A stretch of DNA of 64,000 bases from Fasciola hepatica (lineage: Eukaryota; Platyhelminthes; Trematoda; Plagiorchiida; Fasciolidae), in assembly GCA_948099385.1 (NCBI GenBank), contig CANUEZ040000196.1, positions 5,253,001 to 5,317,000 of the forward strand. Reading direction: 5' to 3'. This document shows positions 61,596 through 64,000 of this stretch, one piece after another. The notes under the pieces are model-generated. The model worked only from the letters and a program-made list of their open reading frames with translations, ran no database searches and was not told the DNA's origin. Positions within the stretch are counted from its first letter, which is position 1. Each line of letters begins with the position of its first letter. The position numbers and the translations under genes are program-made.

Positions 61596-63710
61596 TTGTG
61601 GTTTGGGTGTTCGACTGACAATCGTTCACCCCAACCCTTGTTCGTGTCTCCGAGTGGGCTCTGTCCATGTGCAATGCTCATGATTCCCTTAGTGGATCAA
61701 ACAGCTGTACAGTGCTTCCATAATTTTCAATGGTCTGTTTTGTAGTCAAGCTGCATGGCGAAACTTATTATACAAATCTACTCTGCTACTGCTCTATTGC
61801 ATTGTATGAGCAATCTGTGTGGATTGTTCATAAGGGAATGCCTTGGTTTTACTTAGGCCCATAAATAGAGAAGTGATGGAACATAGGATTGGATCGGTGT
61901 GCGAGAATTTGGTTGTTACCGTTCAAAGCGAAAGCGAAAGCCGAAGCCAATTTGGGGATTGTGCTATATCATGTATTTTATATGTTGAACAAAGCGTTGA
62001 GACCCATATGGGATAGCCTTGTGGTTTGGGTGTTCGACTGACAATCGTTCACCCCAACCCTTGTTCGTGTCTCCGAGTGGGCTCTGTCCATGTGCAATGC
62101 TCATGATTCCCTTAGCGGATCAAACAGCTGTACAGTGCTTCCATCATTTACAATGGTCTGTTCACTGTCCAAGCTGCATGGAGAATCATATTATACAAAT
62201 CTACTCTGCTACTGCTCTATTGCATTGTATGAGCAATCTGTGTGGATTGTTCATAAGGGAATGCCTTGGTTTTATTTAGGCCCATAAATAGAGAAGTGAT
62301 GGAACATAGGATTGGATCGGTGTGCGAGAATTTGATTGTTACCGTTCAAATCGAAAGCGAAAGCCGAAGCCAATTTGGGGATTGTGCTATATCATGTATT
62401 GTATATGTTGAACAAAGCGTTGAGATCCATATGGAATAGCCTTGTGGTTTGGGTGTTCGACTGACATTCGTTCACCCCAACCCTTGTTCGTGTCTCCGAG
62501 TGGGCTCTGTCCATGTGCAATGCTCATGATTCCCTTAGTGGATCAAACAGCTGTACAGTGCTTCCATAATTTTCAATGGTCAGTTCATTGTTCAAGCTGC
62601 ATGGAGAATCATATTATACAAATCTACTCTGCTACTGCTCTATTGCATTGTATGAGCAATCTGTGTGGATTGTTCATAAGAGAATGCCTTGGTTCTACTT
62701 AGGCCCATAAATAGAGAAGTGATGGAACATAGGATTGGATCGGTGTGCGAGAATTTAGTTGTTACCCTTCAAAGCGAAATCCAAAGCCAAAGCCAATTTG
62801 AGGATTGTGCTATATCATGTATTTTATATGTTGAACAAAGCGTTAAAACACATATCGTATAGCCTTGTGGTTTGGGTGTTCGACTGACATTCGTTCACCC
62901 CAACCCTTGTTCGTGTCTCCGAGTGGGCTCTGTCCATGTGCAATGCTCATGATTCCCTTAGCGGATGAAACAGCTGTACAGTGCTTCCATAATTTGCAAT
63001 GGTCTGTTCAGTGTTCAAGCTGCATAGAGAATCATATTATACAAATCTACTCTGCTACTGCTCTATTGCATTGTATGAGCAATCTGTGTGGATTGTTCAT
63101 AAGGGAATGCCTTGGTTTTACTCAGGCCCATAAATAGAGAAGTGATGGAACATAGGATTGGATCGGTGTGCGAGAATTTGGTTGTTACCGTTCAAAGCGA
63201 AAGCGAAAGCCGAAGCCAATTTGGGGATTGTGCTATATCATGTAGTGTATATGTTGAACAAAGCGTTGAGATCCATATGGGATAGCCTTGTGGTTTGGGT
63301 GTTCGACTGACAATCGTTCACCCCAACCCTTGTTCGTGTCTCCGAGTGGGCTCTGTCCATGTGCAATGCTCATGATTCCCTTAGTGGATCAAACAGCTGT
63401 ACAGTGCTTCCATAATTTTCAATGGTCAGTTCATTGTTCAAGCTGCATGGAGAATCATATTATACAAATCTACTCTGCTACTGCTCTATTGCATTGTATG
63501 AGCAATCTGTGTGGATTGTTCATAAGAGAATGCCTTGGTTTTACTTAGGCCCATAAATAGAGAAGTGATGGAACATAGGATTGGATCGGTGTGCGAGAAT
63601 TTGGTTGTTACCGTTCAAAGCGAAAGCGAAAGCGGAAGCCAAATTGGGGATTGTGCTATATCATGTATTTTATATGTTGAACAAAGCGTTGAGACCCATA
63701 TCGGATAGCC

Positions 63711-64000
63711 TTGTGGTTTGGGTGTTCGACTGACATTCGTTCACCCCAACCCTTGTTCGTGTCTCCGAGTGGGCTCTGTCCATGTGCAATGCTCATGATT
63801 CCCTTAGCGGATCAAACAGCTGTACAGTGCTTCCATAATTTTCAATGGTCTGTTCAGTGTTCAAGCTGCATAGAGAATCATATTATACAAATCTACTCTG
63901 CTACTGCTCTATTGCATTGTATGAGCAATCTGTGTGGATTGTTCATAAGGGAATGCCTTGGTTTTACTTAGGCCCATAAATAGAGAAGTGATGGAACATA
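63711..64000 (+). repeat. Partial satellite monomer at right window edge
   Basis: The first 290 bp of a unit, cut by the window edge. It carries GCATAGAGAATC near 63868, like the units at 61173 and 62865. The array continues beyond the window. Confidence 0.95.

Larger units (their letters stand above)
1..64000 (+). repeat. Tandem satellite DNA array, about 423 bp monomer
   Basis: The same unit recurs head to tail across the entire window in one orientation. I located 151 phase points from 205 to 63711, giving 150 complete monomers with a mean length of 423.4 bp. Adjacent copies differ by scattered substitutions and a few recurrent small indels. No non-repeat sequence interrupts the array. 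Every frame of the unit contains stop codons, and because 423 is divisible by three these recur in the same frame, so no long reading frame can form. Long single-family arrays of this type are usual in eukaryotic centromeric, pericentromeric or subtelomeric heterochromatin; which of these applies cannot be told from the window. I do not recognise the family. Confidence 0.98.
60750..64000 (+). repeat. Tetramer higher-order repeat, 1692 bp period, diverged copies
   Basis: Units 60750, 61173, 61596 and 62019 correspond to 62442, 62865, 63288 and 63711. Shared marks are TTACCCTTCAAAGCG with AATTTGAGGATTG (near 61071 and 62763), GGATGAAACAG with ATTTGCAAT (61273-61308 and 62967-63000), and GTGGATCAAAC in the third unit. 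Copies differ by many substitutions. Confidence 0.8.

Noticed and set aside
1..64000. CRISPR array
   Set aside because: The repeated unit is about 423 bp with no unique spacers; variation is scattered substitution within a satellite unit.
1..64000. Transposon, LTR or unique insertion interrupting the array
   Set aside because: Every interval between phase points is 422-426 bp and fully explained by small indels, so no insertion exists.

Overview
The whole 64 kb window is one tandem satellite array. A unit of about 423 bp repeats head to tail in a single orientation from the first base to the last. I placed 150 complete monomers between positions 205 and 63710, with a 204 bp partial copy on the left and a 290 bp partial copy on the right. 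I see no unique sequence, no inverted monomer, no inserted transposon and no gene. All short open reading frames recur once per monomer and are by-products of the repeat. A single-family array of this size points to a eukaryotic genome and to constitutive heterochromatin (centromeric, pericentromeric or subtelomeric). I do not recognise the family and cannot name the species. One copy counted by hand (3591-4013) is 43% GC with 13 CpG, about two thirds of expectation, so CpG is only mildly depleted.

Unit length is tightly kept. With a phase point at the TTG just after the recurring GGATAGCC, the spacing is 423 bp except for three kinds of change. Forty units carry one extra T (TTTTTATTT instead of TTTTATTT). 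Ten carry a +2 bp replacement patch containing GAGCTC. Four carry a single-base deletion. These account for the full length: 150 x 423 + 40 + 20 - 4 = 63,506 bp.

The array is a patchwork of local higher-order repeats of changing multiplicity. Left to right: trimer (about 0.65-3.2 kb), dimer (7.5-9.5 kb), a nine-monomer segmental duplication (9.5-11.9 and 13.3-15.7 kb) with a dimer between its copies, trimer (17.1-19.7 kb), dimer (21.7-23.2 kb), two single-monomer duplications (23.5-25.2 kb), two dimers (28.0-31.5 kb), an exact tetramer duplication (33.2-36.6 kb), dimer (36.6-38.3 kb), trimers (38.3-41.3 and 45.5-49.7 kb), an exact pentamer duplication (51.4-55.5 kb), trimer (55.7-60.3 kb) and tetramer (60.7 kb to the end). 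Stretches between them show no clear higher-order period.

The most interesting signal is inside the monomer. Each unit has a segment resembling the tRNA-derived head of a SINE: an A-box-like TAGCCTTGTGG, a 3 bp stem with a 7 nt loop (CTGACAT) at the spacing of an anticodon arm, and a B-box-like GTTCGTGTC about 48 nt after the A box. The rarer +2 bp variant restores TCCC after the B-box core and so fits the tRNA consensus better. It may preserve the older form. The working hypothesis is that the satellite arose by tandem amplification of a segment containing a tRNA-derived SINE and may still carry RNA polymerase III promoter-like elements. This is inference from motif matching by eye.
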